From: JBBDIP01 sp050260675
Lineage (GTDB): Bacteria; Bacillota; Sulfobacillia; Fermentithermobacillales; Fermentithermobacillaceae
NCBI GenBank assembly: GCA_050260675.1
Contig: JBLNCN010000011.1
Span: 752,998 to 816,997 of the forward strand
Direction of reading: 5' to 3'
DNA length: 64,000 nucleotides
Shown here: positions 51,960-60,786 of the stretch, piece after piece
How positions within the stretch are numbered: position 1 is the stretch's first letter
Layout of the letters: the number at the start of each line of letters is the position of its first letter
The notes under the pieces: generated by a model
Seen by the model: the letters and a program-made list of their open reading frames with translations, nothing else
Told to the model about the DNA's origin: nothing
Databases searched by the model: none
Made by a program: the position numbers and the translations under genes

Positions 51960-52703
51960 TTATACCAACGTGAGGGGCCTGGGCCCCGTCGCGGTCACCG
52001 CCACCGTGTGCTCGAAGTGGGCCGAGAGCGACCCGTCCTTGGTAACAACCCGCAGGTTCGGGTACGAGATGACCTCGTGGCCGCCTACGTTGACCATCGG
52101 CTCAATCGCGATGACCATGCCCCGGCGAAGCACAGGGCCGGTCCCCTTGGCCCCAAAGTTGGGGACGTTGGGGTCCTCGTGCATCCTGCGGCCAACGCCG
52201 TGGCCGGCGTACTCTGTGACCACCGAGAACCCGGCCTTCCTGACCACGCTCTCGACTGCCGCCCCGATGTCTCCCAGGTGATTGCCGGGGACCGCCGCAG
52301 CGATCCCGGCATAGAGCGACTCCCTGGTCGTGTCTATGAGCAATCTCGCCGTCGCCGAGACCTTGCCCACGGGGAACGTTGCCGCGGTATCTCCCACGAA
52401 CCCCTCGAGCGTAGCGCCGACGTCGATCGAGATTATGTCGCCCTCCAGAAGCGGCCTATCGTCCGGAATGCCATGGACGACGACATCGTTCCTGGAAGCG
52501 CAAATGCTTGCGGGAAACCCCATGTAACCCTTGAACGTGGGGATAGCCCCGCACTTACGGATGAACTCCTCGGCGATGGCGTCCAGTTCCCTGGTGGTTA
52601 TGCCGGGCCTAACCATGCTGCCCAGCATAGCCAGGCAATTGCCTGCTACCTGCCCCGCCTTGGCCATAAGCTCTATTTCATTGTCAGTCTTCAAAACTAT
52701 CAT
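51960..52703 (-). CDS. map: Methionine aminopeptidase type I
   Basis: 247 residues. The five dimetal ligands are present: Asp in SIDVGATLEGF and GDTAATFPVG, His in YAGHGVGRRMHE, Glu in AIEPMVNVG and Glu in FEHTVAVT. Removes the initiator methionine from new proteins. Ten bases after adk. Confidence 0.96.
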   Translation of the reverse strand: MIVLKTDNEIELMAKAGQVAGNCLAMLGSMVRPGITTRELDAIAEEFIRKCGAIPTFKGYMGFPASICASRNDVVVHGIPDDRPLLEGDIISIDVGATLEGFVGDTAATFPVGKVSATARLLIDTTRESLYAGIAAAVPGNHLGDIGAAVESVVRKAGFSVVTEYAGHGVGRRMHEDPNVPNFGAKGTGPVLRRGMVIAIEPMVNVGGHEVISYPNLRVVTKDGSLSAHFEHTVAVTATGPRPLTLV

Positions 52704-52713
52704 TGGATCACTT

Positions 52714-53379
52714 TCACTTCACAAGATTGCGGGCTGCCAGCTCACCCTCGATACGCATCGCCACATCTTGAACATCGCCCTCGCCATCAACAGCGACCAC
52801 AAGCCCCTCTTGCCCGTAGTAGTCCTCGAGAGGCTGTGTTAGCCGATGGTACACCGAGAGCCGGTCCCTCACGGTCTCTTCCCGATCGTCCTTGCGGATC
52901 ACAAGCTCGCCGCCGCAGTCGTCACAGACGCCGCTTATCCTGGGAGGTTGCACCGCGAGGCTGTAAGGCCTGCCGCAAGCGCTGCAAACCCGTCTGGTCC
53001 TGGCGCGTTCCAGGATCTTCTCCTCGGGGACAACCAGGTTCAGCACCAGGTCCAGTTTCCTCCCCGATGCCGCCAGCATCTTGTCGAGCGCCTCGGCCTG
53101 TGCGAGGTTTCGCGGAAAGCCGTCCAGTACGAACCCGGTGGCCTCCGCCTCACTCATGGCCTTCTCGATGATGCGGAGCGTAGTGGCATCGTCGACGAGA
53201 TCGCCTCTGGCGAGGATCCCCTCGACCAGGAGCCCCAGTTCGGTTTTGTTCCTTATCTCCCGCCTGAAGATGTCGCCGGGAGCAATGTGGCTAAGGCCGT
53301 GCTTCTCAGCCAGAAGCTTAGCCTGAGTCCCTTTGCCCGATCCCGGAGCTCCCAGAAACAAAAGATGCAAGAACGCCAC
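52714..53379 (-). CDS. adk: Adenylate kinase, zinc lid form
   Basis: 221 residues. P-loop LFLGAPGSGKGTQA, AMP-binding VLDGFPRNLAQAEALD, and a long lid carrying a structural zinc site with CSACGRPY and CDDCGGE. Converts AMP and ATP to two ADP. Four bases after secY, the usual position in Gram-positive spc operons. Confidence 0.96.
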   Translation of the reverse strand: MAFLHLLFLGAPGSGKGTQAKLLAEKHGLSHIAPGDIFRREIRNKTELGLLVEGILARGDLVDDATTLRIIEKAMSEAEATGFVLDGFPRNLAQAEALDKMLAASGRKLDLVLNLVVPEEKILERARTRRVCSACGRPYSLAVQPPRISGVCDDCGGELVIRKDDREETVRDRLSVYHRLTQPLEDYYGQEGLVVAVDGEGDVQDVAMRIEGELAARNLVK

Positions 53380-53383
53380 CGCC

Positions 53384-54649
53384 CTATCTCATGAATCCTT
53401 GATAGTTCCTCATAACCAGCTGCGCCTCGATCTGCTTCATGGTCTCTGTCGCGACGCCGATCACGATCAAAAGCGCAGTGCCCCCCAGGGCGTGGAACCC
53501 GGGGAGTTTGGTTATCTGGATCACGAAGTTCGGCAGGACCGCGATTGCGGCCAGGAACAGAGCGCCGACCGCCGTGATCCTGGTAACTATCCTTGAAAGC
53601 GTATCAGACGTCGGCTTGCCAGGCCGGATGCCGGGGACAAAGCCGCCGTACTTTCTCATGTTGTCCGCGACCTCCAACGGATTGAAGACCATCGCGGTAT
53701 AGAAGAACGTAAACCCGAAAATGAGCAGGGCATACATGGCAGTATACCACGGCTGGCTGGCATCGAACAGCTGTCCCAGCTTTGCCGCCCAAGGCTTGTC
53801 GGAGGCGAATGCCGCTATGGTTGTCGGGAAGGACAGAAGCGACTGCGCGAAGATCACCGGGATCACGCCCGCCTGGTTGATGCGGATCGGGATGTTGGTG
53901 GCGTAGCCGCCCATCATCTTGCGACCGACAACCCGCTTGGAGTACTGGACCGGTATCCTGCGCTCGCCTTCCGTCACCCATATCACCAGAAGGATAGTGA
54001 CAAGGGAAATGACCAGGACCCCGGCCACGTTGTACCACTTGGTGAGTCCTAGCTGCACGGAAGCAACCATCTGCCCGATTTCCCTGGGCATCCCGACTAT
54101 GATGCCGGCGAAGATGAACAGCGAGATACCGTTGCCGATACCTTTCTCGGTGATGATCTCGCCCAACCACATCAGGAAAGCGGTGCCCGCCGTGAGGGTC
54201 AGCATGATCTCCACGACCAGGAACCACGATTGGGAGACAAGAGCTCCACGGGCCCTGATAGCCGCCGTCATTCCAAAAGCCTCGATTAGGCCGAAGATGA
54301 TGGTGCCATACCGGGTGTAGCCCTGGAGTTTCTTACGACCGTCCTCTTCTTTGGACATCTCTTCCCACTTGGGGATGACCATCTGCAAGAGCTGCATGAT
54401 GATCGAGCTGTTGATGTAAGGATAGATGCTCATTGCGAAGACAGAGTACGAAGAGAGCGCGCCGCCTGAGAAGAGATCCATGAAGGCAAAGAGCGTGCCT
54501 TCCGAGAACATCTCGGAGATAACCTCGGGCAGGACTCCGGGCACCGGCACTGCCACTCCAGCCCTGAAGACTATGAGCAAGCCCACGGTAATCAGGATTC
54601 TCTTCCTGAGCTCCGGGACGTGCCATGCGTTCCTCAAGGTAGCGATCAT
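53384..54649 (-). CDS. secY: Preprotein translocase subunit SecY
   Basis: 421 residues with ten membrane segments. The plug and pore region (FSGGALSSYSVFAMSIYPYI, exactly 20 residues) and the cytoplasmic loop GERRIPVQYSKRVVGRKM are typical. Forms the SecYEG protein-conducting channel. Its ATG directly abuts the rplO stop codon. Confidence 0.96.
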   Translation of the reverse strand: MIATLRNAWHVPELRKRILITVGLLIVFRAGVAVPVPGVLPEVISEMFSEGTLFAFMDLFSGGALSSYSVFAMSIYPYINSSIIMQLLQMVIPKWEEMSKEEDGRKKLQGYTRYGTIIFGLIEAFGMTAAIRARGALVSQSWFLVVEIMLTLTAGTAFLMWLGEIITEKGIGNGISLFIFAGIIVGMPREIGQMVASVQLGLTKWYNVAGVLVISLVTILLVIWVTEGERRIPVQYSKRVVGRKMMGGYATNIPIRINQAGVIPVIFAQSLLSFPTTIAAFASDKPWAAKLGQLFDASQPWYTAMYALLIFGFTFFYTAMVFNPLEVADNMRKYGGFVPGIRPGKPTSDTLSRIVTRITAVGALFLAAIAVLPNFVIQITKLPGFHALGGTALLIVIGVATETMKQIEAQLVMRNYQGFMR

Positions 54650-55090
54650 CTATATCACCTCGGCCTTGCCGCCGGCGGCCTCTATTTTCTCCTTTGCCGT
54701 CTTGGAGAAGGCATGCGCCCTGACGGTAAGGGCCTTCTCCACATCTCCGTCTCCCAGGACCTTTACCAGCTCGGCATTCTTGCGCACCATTCCTGCCGCC
54801 TGAAGCTGCTCAGGCCCGACTTCGCTACCCGCGTCAAACGCGCCTAGATCGGAAACATTGACCAACGCGTAGAGGGTCCCGAAGTTGTTGTGGAAGCCCC
54901 GCTTGGGGAGCCTCATGGTCAGCCGCATCTGGCCTCCCTCGAAACCCGGTCCCTTGGAACCTCCGGACCTGGCCTTCTGGCCCTTGTGGCCGCGTCCGGC
55001 GGTCTTGCCGTTTCCGGACCCGATACCCTGGCCCTTCCTCTTGGCCTTCTTGACTGAACCCGGTGTAACGGGCAAGTTATGCAATTCCAT
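54650..55090 (-). CDS. rplO: 50S ribosomal protein L15
   Basis: 146 residues from the ATG at 55090 (MELHNLPVTPGSVKK); longer upstream readings overlap rpsE further and look non-coding. Gly-rich segment GIGSGNGKTAGRGHKGQKAR is typical. The start overlaps the end of rpsE by 14 bp, leaving no room for rpmD, which normally lies here. Confidence 0.96.
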   Translation of the reverse strand: MELHNLPVTPGSVKKAKRKGQGIGSGNGKTAGRGHKGQKARSGGSKGPGFEGGQMRLTMRLPKRGFHNNFGTLYALVNVSDLGAFDAGSEVGPEQLQAAGMVRKNAELVKVLGDGDVEKALTVRAHAFSKTAKEKIEAAGGKAEVI

Positions 55091-55682
55091 CGGGTGAGAC
55101 CTCTCTCTCCTGAGCCTCCTTGGGCTTCTGCGTTTTGCCCCGGAGTGCCGCCACTTCCTGAGCGCTGCGAAGTTCCTTGAGCGCCGCAATGGTGGCATAA
55201 ACTACGTTGTAAGGATTGGCCGAACCCAGCGACTTCGCCAGGATGTCCTGTATGCCGGCAAGCTCCATGAGCGGCCTGACGCCGCGGCCGGCGATGACGC
55301 CTGTTCCGGGCGAGGCAGGACGGAGCATTACCATGCCCGCTCCAAACCGGCCGAGGACCTCGTGGGGGATGGTGTTGTCGTGCCTGGGCACGTCGATAAG
55401 GTTCTTCTTGGCGTCATCGATGCCTTTGCGAATGGCATCGGTGAGGTCAAGGGCCTTACCGAGACCGGCTCCGACCTTGCCGTTTCCGTTGCCCACAACC
55501 ACCAGCGCGCGGAAGCTGCGCCTGCGTCCGCCCTTGACGGTCTTCGAGACCGGTCCAACGCTGACTACTTCGTCCTTGAATTCGTCCTGAGGCTGGGCTG
55601 GACCCTCTCGCCTTTCGGTCCTGGGTCCTCTGCCGTCCCGGCCCCTGTCTCTTCTCGGCTCTACCACGAAATCACCCCGCAT
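55077..55682 (-). CDS. rpsE: 30S ribosomal protein S5
   Basis: 201 residues. Arg-rich N-terminal tail of about 40 residues, longer than usual, then the S5 domain (RRRSFRALVVVGNGNGKVG, VMLRPASPGTGVIAGRGVR, KSLGSANPYNVVYAT). Involved in decoding accuracy. Starts one base after rplR. Confidence 0.96.
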   Translation of the reverse strand: MRGDFVVEPRRDRGRDGRGPRTERREGPAQPQDEFKDEVVSVGPVSKTVKGGRRRSFRALVVVGNGNGKVGAGLGKALDLTDAIRKGIDDAKKNLIDVPRHDNTIPHEVLGRFGAGMVMLRPASPGTGVIAGRGVRPLMELAGIQDILAKSLGSANPYNVVYATIAALKELRSAQEVAALRGKTQKPKEAQEREVSPDGIA

Positions 55683-55683
55683 T

Positions 55684-56043
55684 TTAGAAATCCAGCCCGC
55701 CCTCTCTGGCGGCGTCAGCCAACGCCTTCACGCGTCCGTGATAGAGGTAGCCGCCTCGGTCGAACACCACTTTTTTGACTCCCTGCTCCAATGCTCTTGC
55801 CGCGACGAGCTTGCCTACTTGGACGGCAGCCGCGATATTCCCCCCGGTCTTCCCGTCTTTCTTGAAATCAGGTTCCGCGGTGGACGCGGAAACCAGCGTA
55901 CGCATTCCCGTATCGTCAATGACCTGCGCGTAGATGTGCTTCAGGCTGCGGAATACGCACAACCTGGGACGCTCCGGCGTACCGGAGACGGTCTTCCTGA
56001 CACGGAGGTGGCGCGTCTGTCTCTTTTCCTGCTTAGCTTTCAT
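55684..56043 (-). CDS. rplR: 50S ribosomal protein L18
   Basis: 119 residues. RPRLCVFRSLKHIYAQVIDD and the C-terminal VVFDRGGYLYHGRVKALADA are characteristic. Binds 5S rRNA with L5. Confidence 0.97.
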   Translation of the reverse strand: MKAKQEKRQTRHLRVRKTVSGTPERPRLCVFRSLKHIYAQVIDDTGMRTLVSASTAEPDFKKDGKTGGNIAAAVQVGKLVAARALEQGVKKVVFDRGGYLYHGRVKALADAAREGGLDF

Positions 56044-56076
56044 AGAAGGTCAATCCTCCCTAAAGCGTGCCCGCCG

Positions 56077-56619
56077 TTACTTGGCGGCCTTGGCAACCTT
56101 GCGCCTGATCTTCTCGCCCTGGTACTTCACGCCGGAACCCTGGTAGGGCTCGGGCGGGCGGAGCCTTCTGATCTCCGCGCAGAGCTGCCCCACGACTTCC
56201 TTGTCAATGCCCCTTACGATGAAGGATGTCGGGGAGGGAACCTCAATGGTGACGCCCGCGGGCGGCACAATCTCAACCGGCCTGATAAAGCCGAGGTTTA
56301 GTACCAACTTGTCCCCGGTCTTGGTGGCGCGGTAGCCCATCCCTGAGATCTCCAGGACCTTCTCGTATCCTTCGGTCACTCCGTGGACCATGTTTGCCAG
56401 GAGGGTCCGGGTAAGGCCGTGCAGCGACCTGTGCATCTTGCCGTCGGTCGGCCGCGTAACCGAGATCTCGTTTCCCTGCATCTCGATCTTCATGTCCGGG
56501 TGGAACTTCCTAGTGAGAGTCCCTTTGGGGCCTTTCACGGTGACCTCTTCGTTGTTCACGGTCACAGTGACGCCCTTTGGGACTGCTATTGGCTTAAGTC
56601 CAATTCGAGACACGTCCAA
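56077..56619 (-). CDS. rplF: 50S ribosomal protein L6
   Basis: 180 residues with the two L6 repeats; KGPKGTLTRKF in the first and the signature PEPYQGSGVKYQGEKIRRK in the second (quoted here within 19 residues). Near the GTPase-associated centre. Gap of 11 bases after rpsH. Confidence 0.97.
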   Translation of the reverse strand: MDVSRIGLKPIAVPKGVTVTVNNEEVTVKGPKGTLTRKFHPDMKIEMQGNEISVTRPTDGKMHRSLHGLTRTLLANMVHGVTEGYEKVLEISGMGYRATKTGDKLVLNLGFIRPVEIVPPAGVTIEVPSPTSFIVRGIDKEVVGQLCAEIRRLRPPEPYQGSGVKYQGEKIRRKVAKAAK

Positions 56620-56630
56620 GACCTCCCGCC

Positions 56631-57026
56631 TTACCAGACGTAGCAGATTACTTCGCCGCCGAGTCCCAGGGACCGCGCAGCCTTGTCTGTCATGATGCCC
56701 TTGGACGTGGAGACGACCGCGATCCCAAGCCCGCCCAACACTCTCGGAATCTCGTCTTTCTGGGCGTATACCCGAAGGCCAGGCTTGGATATCTGCCTAA
56801 TGCCCTTGATCGCCCTAGTCCTGCCGGGACCGTACTTCAGGTAGACCTTCAGCTTCGGTACAGGCTTCTCGGAGGTCACCTCGAAGTCCCGGATATAGCC
56901 CTCCTCTTTGAGCACCGCAAGGACTCTCTCCTTAAGGCGCGAGGAAGGCAACTCTACTCTCTCGTGTCTGGCCATGCCAGCATTGCGGAGCCTCGTGAGC
57001 ATATCCGCAACCGGGTCATGTGTCAT
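56631..57026 (-). CDS. rpsH: 30S ribosomal protein S8
   Basis: 131 residues from the ATG at 57026, which has TAGGAGGG upstream; the frame is open for 30 codons before it but these overlap rpsN. MTHDPVADMLTRLRNAGMA start and the C-terminal GIMTDKAARSLGLGGEVICYVW-type end (V-W last) are intact. Central 16S assembly protein. Confidence 0.97.
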   Translation of the reverse strand: MTHDPVADMLTRLRNAGMARHERVELPSSRLKERVLAVLKEEGYIRDFEVTSEKPVPKLKVYLKYGPGRTRAIKGIRQISKPGLRVYAQKDEIPRVLGGLGIAVVSTSKGIMTDKAARSLGLGGEVICYVW

Positions 57027-57039
57027 GATGGTGTCCCTC

Positions 57040-57225
57040 CTACCAGCTGGCTTTCCTGACGCCAGGGATCTCCCCGCGATGCGCGAGCGACCTGAAGCAA
57101 TGCCTGCAGAGCCCAAACTTCCTAAGGACCCCGTGGGAGCGACCGCACATCTTGCACCGGTTCACCCGCTGGGTCTTGAACTTGGGTTCCTTGTTAGCCT
57201 TGTTGATCTTGGCCAAGGGTGCCAA
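57040..57225 (-). CDS. rpsN: 30S ribosomal protein S14, short zinc form
   Basis: 61 residues. Zinc ligands CKMCGR and CRHCFR define the S14 type Z common in Bacillota and Thermus. Lies between rplE and rpsH. Confidence 0.97.
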   Translation of the reverse strand: MAPLAKINKANKEPKFKTQRVNRCKMCGRSHGVLRKFGLCRHCFRSLAHRGEIPGVRKASW

Positions 57226-57237
57226 TGAGATTCCCCC

Positions 57238-57774
57238 TTACTCTTTGAAAGGCATTCCAAGGGCCTTCAAGAGGTAATGCCCTTCTTCGTCGGTCCTTGC
57301 GCTCGTAGTGACGGTGATGTTCATGCCCCGGACCTTGGAGACCTTGTCGTACTCGATCTCCGGGAAGATGATCTGCTCTTTGAGGCCCAGGGAGAAGTTG
57401 CCTCTCCCGTCGAAACCATCTGGCGAAATGCCCCTAAAGTCACGAAGCTGCGGCATGACTACGTGGACCAGCTTGTCGAGGAAGTCATACATCCTCTCTC
57501 CACGCAGCGTAACCTTGCATCCAACGTTCATCCCGGCCCTTACCTTAAATGCCGAGATGGAGCGCTTGGCTTTGGTAATGACCGGTTTCTGACCCGCAAT
57601 CTTAGCCAGATCGGCCGCCGCCGCTTCGAGTGCGTCCGCGTTCTGGGTCGCTTCCCCGACGCCCATGTTGATGGTGATCTTCTCGACCTTGGGCACCTGC
57701 ATGTGGTTCCGGTACCCAAAGGCCTTCATCATCGCGGGAACGACCTCTTTTTGGTACACTTCCTTTAGCGCCAC
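57238..57774 (-). CDS. rplE: 50S ribosomal protein L5
   Basis: 178 residues from a GTG at 57774 with GAGG nine bases upstream; this gives (M)ALKEVYQKEVVPAMM, aligned with the family start. A GTG at 57789 overlapping the rplX stop is the alternative (183 residues). VPKVEKITINMGVGEA and RGERMYDFLDKL are characteristic. Binds 5S rRNA. Confidence 0.95.
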   Translation of the reverse strand: MALKEVYQKEVVPAMMKAFGYRNHMQVPKVEKITINMGVGEATQNADALEAAAADLAKIAGQKPVITKAKRSISAFKVRAGMNVGCKVTLRGERMYDFLDKLVHVVMPQLRDFRGISPDGFDGRGNFSLGLKEQIIFPEIEYDKVSKVRGMNITVTTSARTDEEGHYLLKALGMPFKE

Positions 57775-57785
57775 GTCACTCGACC

Positions 57786-58097
57786 TCACTTGTCAATCGC
57801 TTCGCCGCACTTGCCGCAGACCCGGACCTTCTTCTCACCTACGACCTTGGCCCGGAGCCGCGACGGCTTCCCGCACTTGGGACAAACCAGCATCACGTTG
57901 GACCTCTGGATTGGGCCCTCGGCCTCGATGATCCCGCCCTGCGGCAGGTCCTTGGTGGGCTTTTGGTGCTTCTTCTGCATGTTCACGCCCTGGACCACAA
58001 CCCGGTCCTCCGCCGGCCTTGCTCGAAGGACCTTGCCCTTCTTGCCGGCGTACTTCCCGCTAATGACCAGGACAGTATCGTCCTTCTTTATATTCAC
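57786..58097 (-). CDS. rplX: 50S ribosomal protein L24
   Basis: 103 residues. KOW motif KKDDTVLVISGKYAGKKGKV at the start. The C-terminal half has two CxxC pairs (CPKCGK, CGKCGE) suggesting a zinc ribbon, a feature of some Bacillota L24 proteins. Assembly initiator of the 50S. Confidence 0.96.
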   Translation of the reverse strand: MNIKKDDTVLVISGKYAGKKGKVLRARPAEDRVVVQGVNMQKKHQKPTKDLPQGGIIEAEGPIQRSNVMLVCPKCGKPSRLRAKVVGEKKVRVCGKCGEAIDK

Positions 58098-58121
58098 GAG
58101 AACTTCACCACCTTTAGAGGC

Positions 58122-58490
58122 CTAAAGCACTTCGGGAGCCAGCGAAACGATCTTGGTGAAGTGCTTATCCCTTAGTTCCCTTGCGACGGGCCCGAAAATA
58201 CGGGTGCCTTGCGGCTCCTTGTCGTCCCTCAGAATGACGGCCGCGTTGTCATCAAACTTGATGTAGGTGCCATCCGGCCTGCGGATGTTCTTGGTCATGC
58301 GCACCACAACTGCCTTCACGACCTGGCCCTTCTTGACAACGCCTCCAGGAGTGGCCTCCTTGACGGAAGCAATGATCAGGTCTCCCAAAGAGGCGTAGCG
58401 GTGCACAGAGCCGCCCACGACCTGGATACACATGATCTCCCTGGCGCCGGTGTTATCGGCCACCGCCAGGCGGGTTTGACGCTGAATCAA
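58122..58490 (-). CDS. rplN: 50S ribosomal protein L14
   Basis: 122 residues, exact family length. MIQRQTRLAVADNTGAREIM start and AAVILRDDKEPQGTRIFGPV. Overlaps rpsQ by 4 bp. Confidence 0.97.
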   Translation of the reverse strand: MIQRQTRLAVADNTGAREIMCIQVVGGSVHRYASLGDLIIASVKEATPGGVVKKGQVVKAVVVRMTKNIRRPDGTYIKFDDNAAVILRDDKEPQGTRIFGPVARELRDKHFTKIVSLAPEVL

Positions 58491-58765
58491 GCCTGGTCAC
58501 CCCCTGGAGCGGCGACGGACTTGCCGGCGACTTCCGAGATCCGCCATCTCTTGTCGGCGGAAAGCGGCCTCGACTCCACAATGCGGACGATATCTCCAAC
58601 CTTGGAGACGTTCCCCTCATCGTGTGCCTTGACCTTTCTGGTCGAGTGCACCCTCTTGCCGTACTTGGGGCTCACTTTCCAAGTCTCGATCGAGACAACC
58701 CTTGTCTTCTCCATCTTGTCGCTCACGACGACTCCCGTGAGCTCTTTGCGCGTCCCGCGTTCCAT
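58487..58765 (-). CDS. rpsQ: 30S ribosomal protein S17
   Basis: 92 residues. RKELTGVVVSDKMEKTRVVS start and KYGKRVHSTRKVKAHDE are typical OB-fold S17 segments. Two bases after rpmC. Confidence 0.97.
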   Translation of the reverse strand: MERGTRKELTGVVVSDKMEKTRVVSIETWKVSPKYGKRVHSTRKVKAHDEGNVSKVGDIVRIVESRPLSADKRWRISEVAGKSVAAPGGDQA

Positions 58766-58767
58766 AT

Positions 58768-58977
58768 CTAAACCTCCCGAGCGAGCTTGCCTAGCTCCCT
58801 CTGCCTCTGGACCGTCTTCACCCTGGCGATAGACCGCTTCACGTCGCGGAGCCGCATAACGTTGTCCAGCTGCCCCGTGGTCATCTGAAAGCGCAGGTTG
58901 AAGAGCTCTTCCTTGAGATCGGAGAGCTTTTTCTCCAAGTCCTTGTCGTTGAGATCCTTAATCTCCTGCACCTTCAT
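58768..58977 (-). CDS. rpmC: 50S ribosomal protein L29
   Basis: 69 residues, two helices: LSDLKEELFNLRFQMTTGQL and VKRSIARVKTVQRQRE. Lies at the peptide exit. Its start lies 20 bp inside the end of rplP. Confidence 0.97.
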   Translation of the reverse strand: MKVQEIKDLNDKDLEKKLSDLKEELFNLRFQMTTGQLDNVMRLRDVKRSIARVKTVQRQRELGKLAREV

Positions 58978-59422
58978 TAGTAGTCACCGCCTTCTCTTCT
59001 GAAACTCCCGCCGTATCGCGCCGGATCTGGAATTTCGTGTTGATGGGAAGCTTGGTCCCGGCTAGCCTTAGCGCCTCACGTGCTTCGGCTTCCGGAACTC
59101 CGGCTATCTCGAACAAAATCCTGCCGGGTTTCACAACGGCCACATAGTACTCCACGTTGCCTTTGCCGCTGCCCATACGGGTTTCGGCAGGCTTCTTCGT
59201 GATCGGCTTGTCGGGGAATATCCGGACCCAAACCTTGCCGCCTCTCTTGATGTAACGGGTAAGAGCGACTCGGGCAGCCTCGATCTGGCGATCGGTAATC
59301 CACGCAGGCTCAAGCGCCTGAAGGCCGTACTCGCCGTAGAAAACCTCGGCGCCCCGTAGAGCCTTCCCGGTGTTCGTTCCGCGGTGGTGCTTGCGCCACT
59401 TCATCCTCTTAGGCATCAACAT
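58958..59422 (-). CDS. rplP: 50S ribosomal protein L16
   Basis: 154 residues. MLMPKRMKWRKHHRGTNTG start, the KVWVRIFPDKPITKKPAETR core and GKGNVEYYVAVVKPG. The C-terminal tail is about ten residues longer than usual and encoded within the overlap with rpmC. Overlaps rpsC by 14 bp. Confidence 0.97.
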   Translation of the reverse strand: MLMPKRMKWRKHHRGTNTGKALRGAEVFYGEYGLQALEPAWITDRQIEAARVALTRYIKRGGKVWVRIFPDKPITKKPAETRMGSGKGNVEYYVAVVKPGRILFEIAGVPEAEAREALRLAGTKLPINTKFQIRRDTAGVSEEKAVTTNEGAGD

Positions 59423-60113
59423 TGGTCTTTGTACCTCCCTCTGCCGGGGCCTGAGCGGGCGCCGCTGCCGGCGTCTTCGCAGCCCTTTGGGGGAGAATGT
59501 CTCCCTTGTAAATCCAAACCCTAACGCCTATCCTGCCGTAGGTGGTGTGGGCCTCGGCAAAACCGTAGTCCACATCAGCCCGGAGAGTGTGGAGCGGAAC
59601 GGTACCCTCGCCCGACCGCTCGCGCCTTGCGATCTCGGCGCCGGCAAGTCGTCCGGAGCAGCGGATCCTTATGCCCTTGGCGCCGACCCTCATGGCGCGG
59701 AGCATGGCCTGCTTCATTGCCCTTCTATAGGAGACCCTGCGCTCGATCGACTCGGCGATGTTCTCCGCTACCAGCTGAGCGTCAATCTCGGGGTTCTTCA
59801 CCTCAAGGGCGTGGAGAATGACCTTCTTCTTAGTCATCTCGGCGATCTCCTTGCGGAGCGCCTCGATGCCAGTACCTCCCCTGCCGATGACCACGCCCGG
59901 CTTGGCCGCGTGGACGGTCACTGTGACCTCCTGCGGCTTTCTCTCGATCTCAACGCGAGCAATCCCGGCAGCACGGAGCTTGTTCTTCACAAAACTGCGA
60001 ATCTTATTGTCCTCGAGGAGGAGTTCTGAGAAGTCTTTTCGGGCGAACCACCTGGAATCCCAATCATAGATAACTCCGAGGCGAAACCCTTTTGGATGCG
60101 TCTTCTGTCCCAA
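59409..60113 (-). CDS. rpsC: 30S ribosomal protein S3
   Basis: 234 residues. KH domain with PGVVIGRGGTGIEALR and the S3 C-terminal domain RVSYRRAMKQAMLRAMRVGA. An Ala/Pro-rich tail of about 20 residues ends the protein. At the mRNA entry site. Confidence 0.97.
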   Translation of the reverse strand: MGQKTHPKGFRLGVIYDWDSRWFARKDFSELLLEDNKIRSFVKNKLRAAGIARVEIERKPQEVTVTVHAAKPGVVIGRGGTGIEALRKEIAEMTKKKVILHALEVKNPEIDAQLVAENIAESIERRVSYRRAMKQAMLRAMRVGAKGIRIRCSGRLAGAEIARRERSGEGTVPLHTLRADVDYGFAEAHTTYGRIGVRVWIYKGDILPQRAAKTPAAAPAQAPAEGGTKTNVDA

Positions 60114-60116
60114 GTC

Positions 60117-60458
60117 TTAACCCTCCTCTCTTTCCTTAACTGTCACCGTGAGGTGGGATGTCCTCTTCAGAATCTTGAACGCCTGGCCTCTCTGATGAGG
60201 ATGGAACCTCTTCAACGTGGGGCCCCCGTCAACCATGATCGACGCCACGACCAGGGCGTCCCTGTTCATCTCATGGTTATTCTCCGCGTTTGCGGCGGCG
60301 GAGGCGATTGCCTTGCTTATCACGAGACTGGCTCTCTTACGCGTATGCATAAGGATCGCGAGAGCCTCGTTTACCGGCTTTCCCCGGACCAAATCGGCCA
60401 CAATACGCACCTTAGAAGGGGAAATCCGCACATGCTTGACTACAGCTCTGGCCTCCAT
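60117..60458 (-). CDS. rplV: 50S ribosomal protein L22
   Basis: 113 residues. ISPSKVRIVADLVRGKPVNE start region and the C-terminal hairpin KRFHPHQRGQAFKILKRTSH that lines the exit tunnel. Three bases before rpsC. Confidence 0.97.
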   Translation of the reverse strand: MEARAVVKHVRISPSKVRIVADLVRGKPVNEALAILMHTRKRASLVISKAIASAAANAENNHEMNRDALVVASIMVDGGPTLKRFHPHQRGQAFKILKRTSHLTVTVKEREEG

Positions 60459-60474
60459 GACTAGCCGTTCCCCC

Positions 60475-60759
60475 TTACTTTAGAGCGGTGGATCGCTCGG
60501 TGTGCGCTCCGTGACCCCTGAATGTCCTTGTGGGAGCGAACTCGCCAAGTTTGTGGCCCACTGCGTCTTCGGTGACGTATACCGGGACGTGCTTCCTCCC
60601 GTCGTGCACCGCGATCGTGTGACCCAGCATCTCAGGCACTACGGTGCAGTCTCTGGCCCAGGTCCTTACGACCCTCTTGTCACCCTTGGCGTTCATCTCG
60701 CGAATCTTCGCGATCAGTTTTGCGTCGACGTACGGACCTTTCTTAGTTGACCTACTCAC
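60475..60759 (-). CDS. rpsS: 30S ribosomal protein S19
   Basis: 94 residues. MSRSTKKGPYVDAKLIAKI start, VPEMLGHTIAVHDGRKHVPV and KLGEFAPTRTFRGH signature. Head of the 30S. Confidence 0.97.
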   Translation of the reverse strand: MSRSTKKGPYVDAKLIAKIREMNAKGDKRVVRTWARDCTVVPEMLGHTIAVHDGRKHVPVYVTEDAVGHKLGEFAPTRTFRGHGAHTERSTALK

Positions 60760-60786
60760 TCTCGTCGCCCCCTCCTTCCTTTGTGG

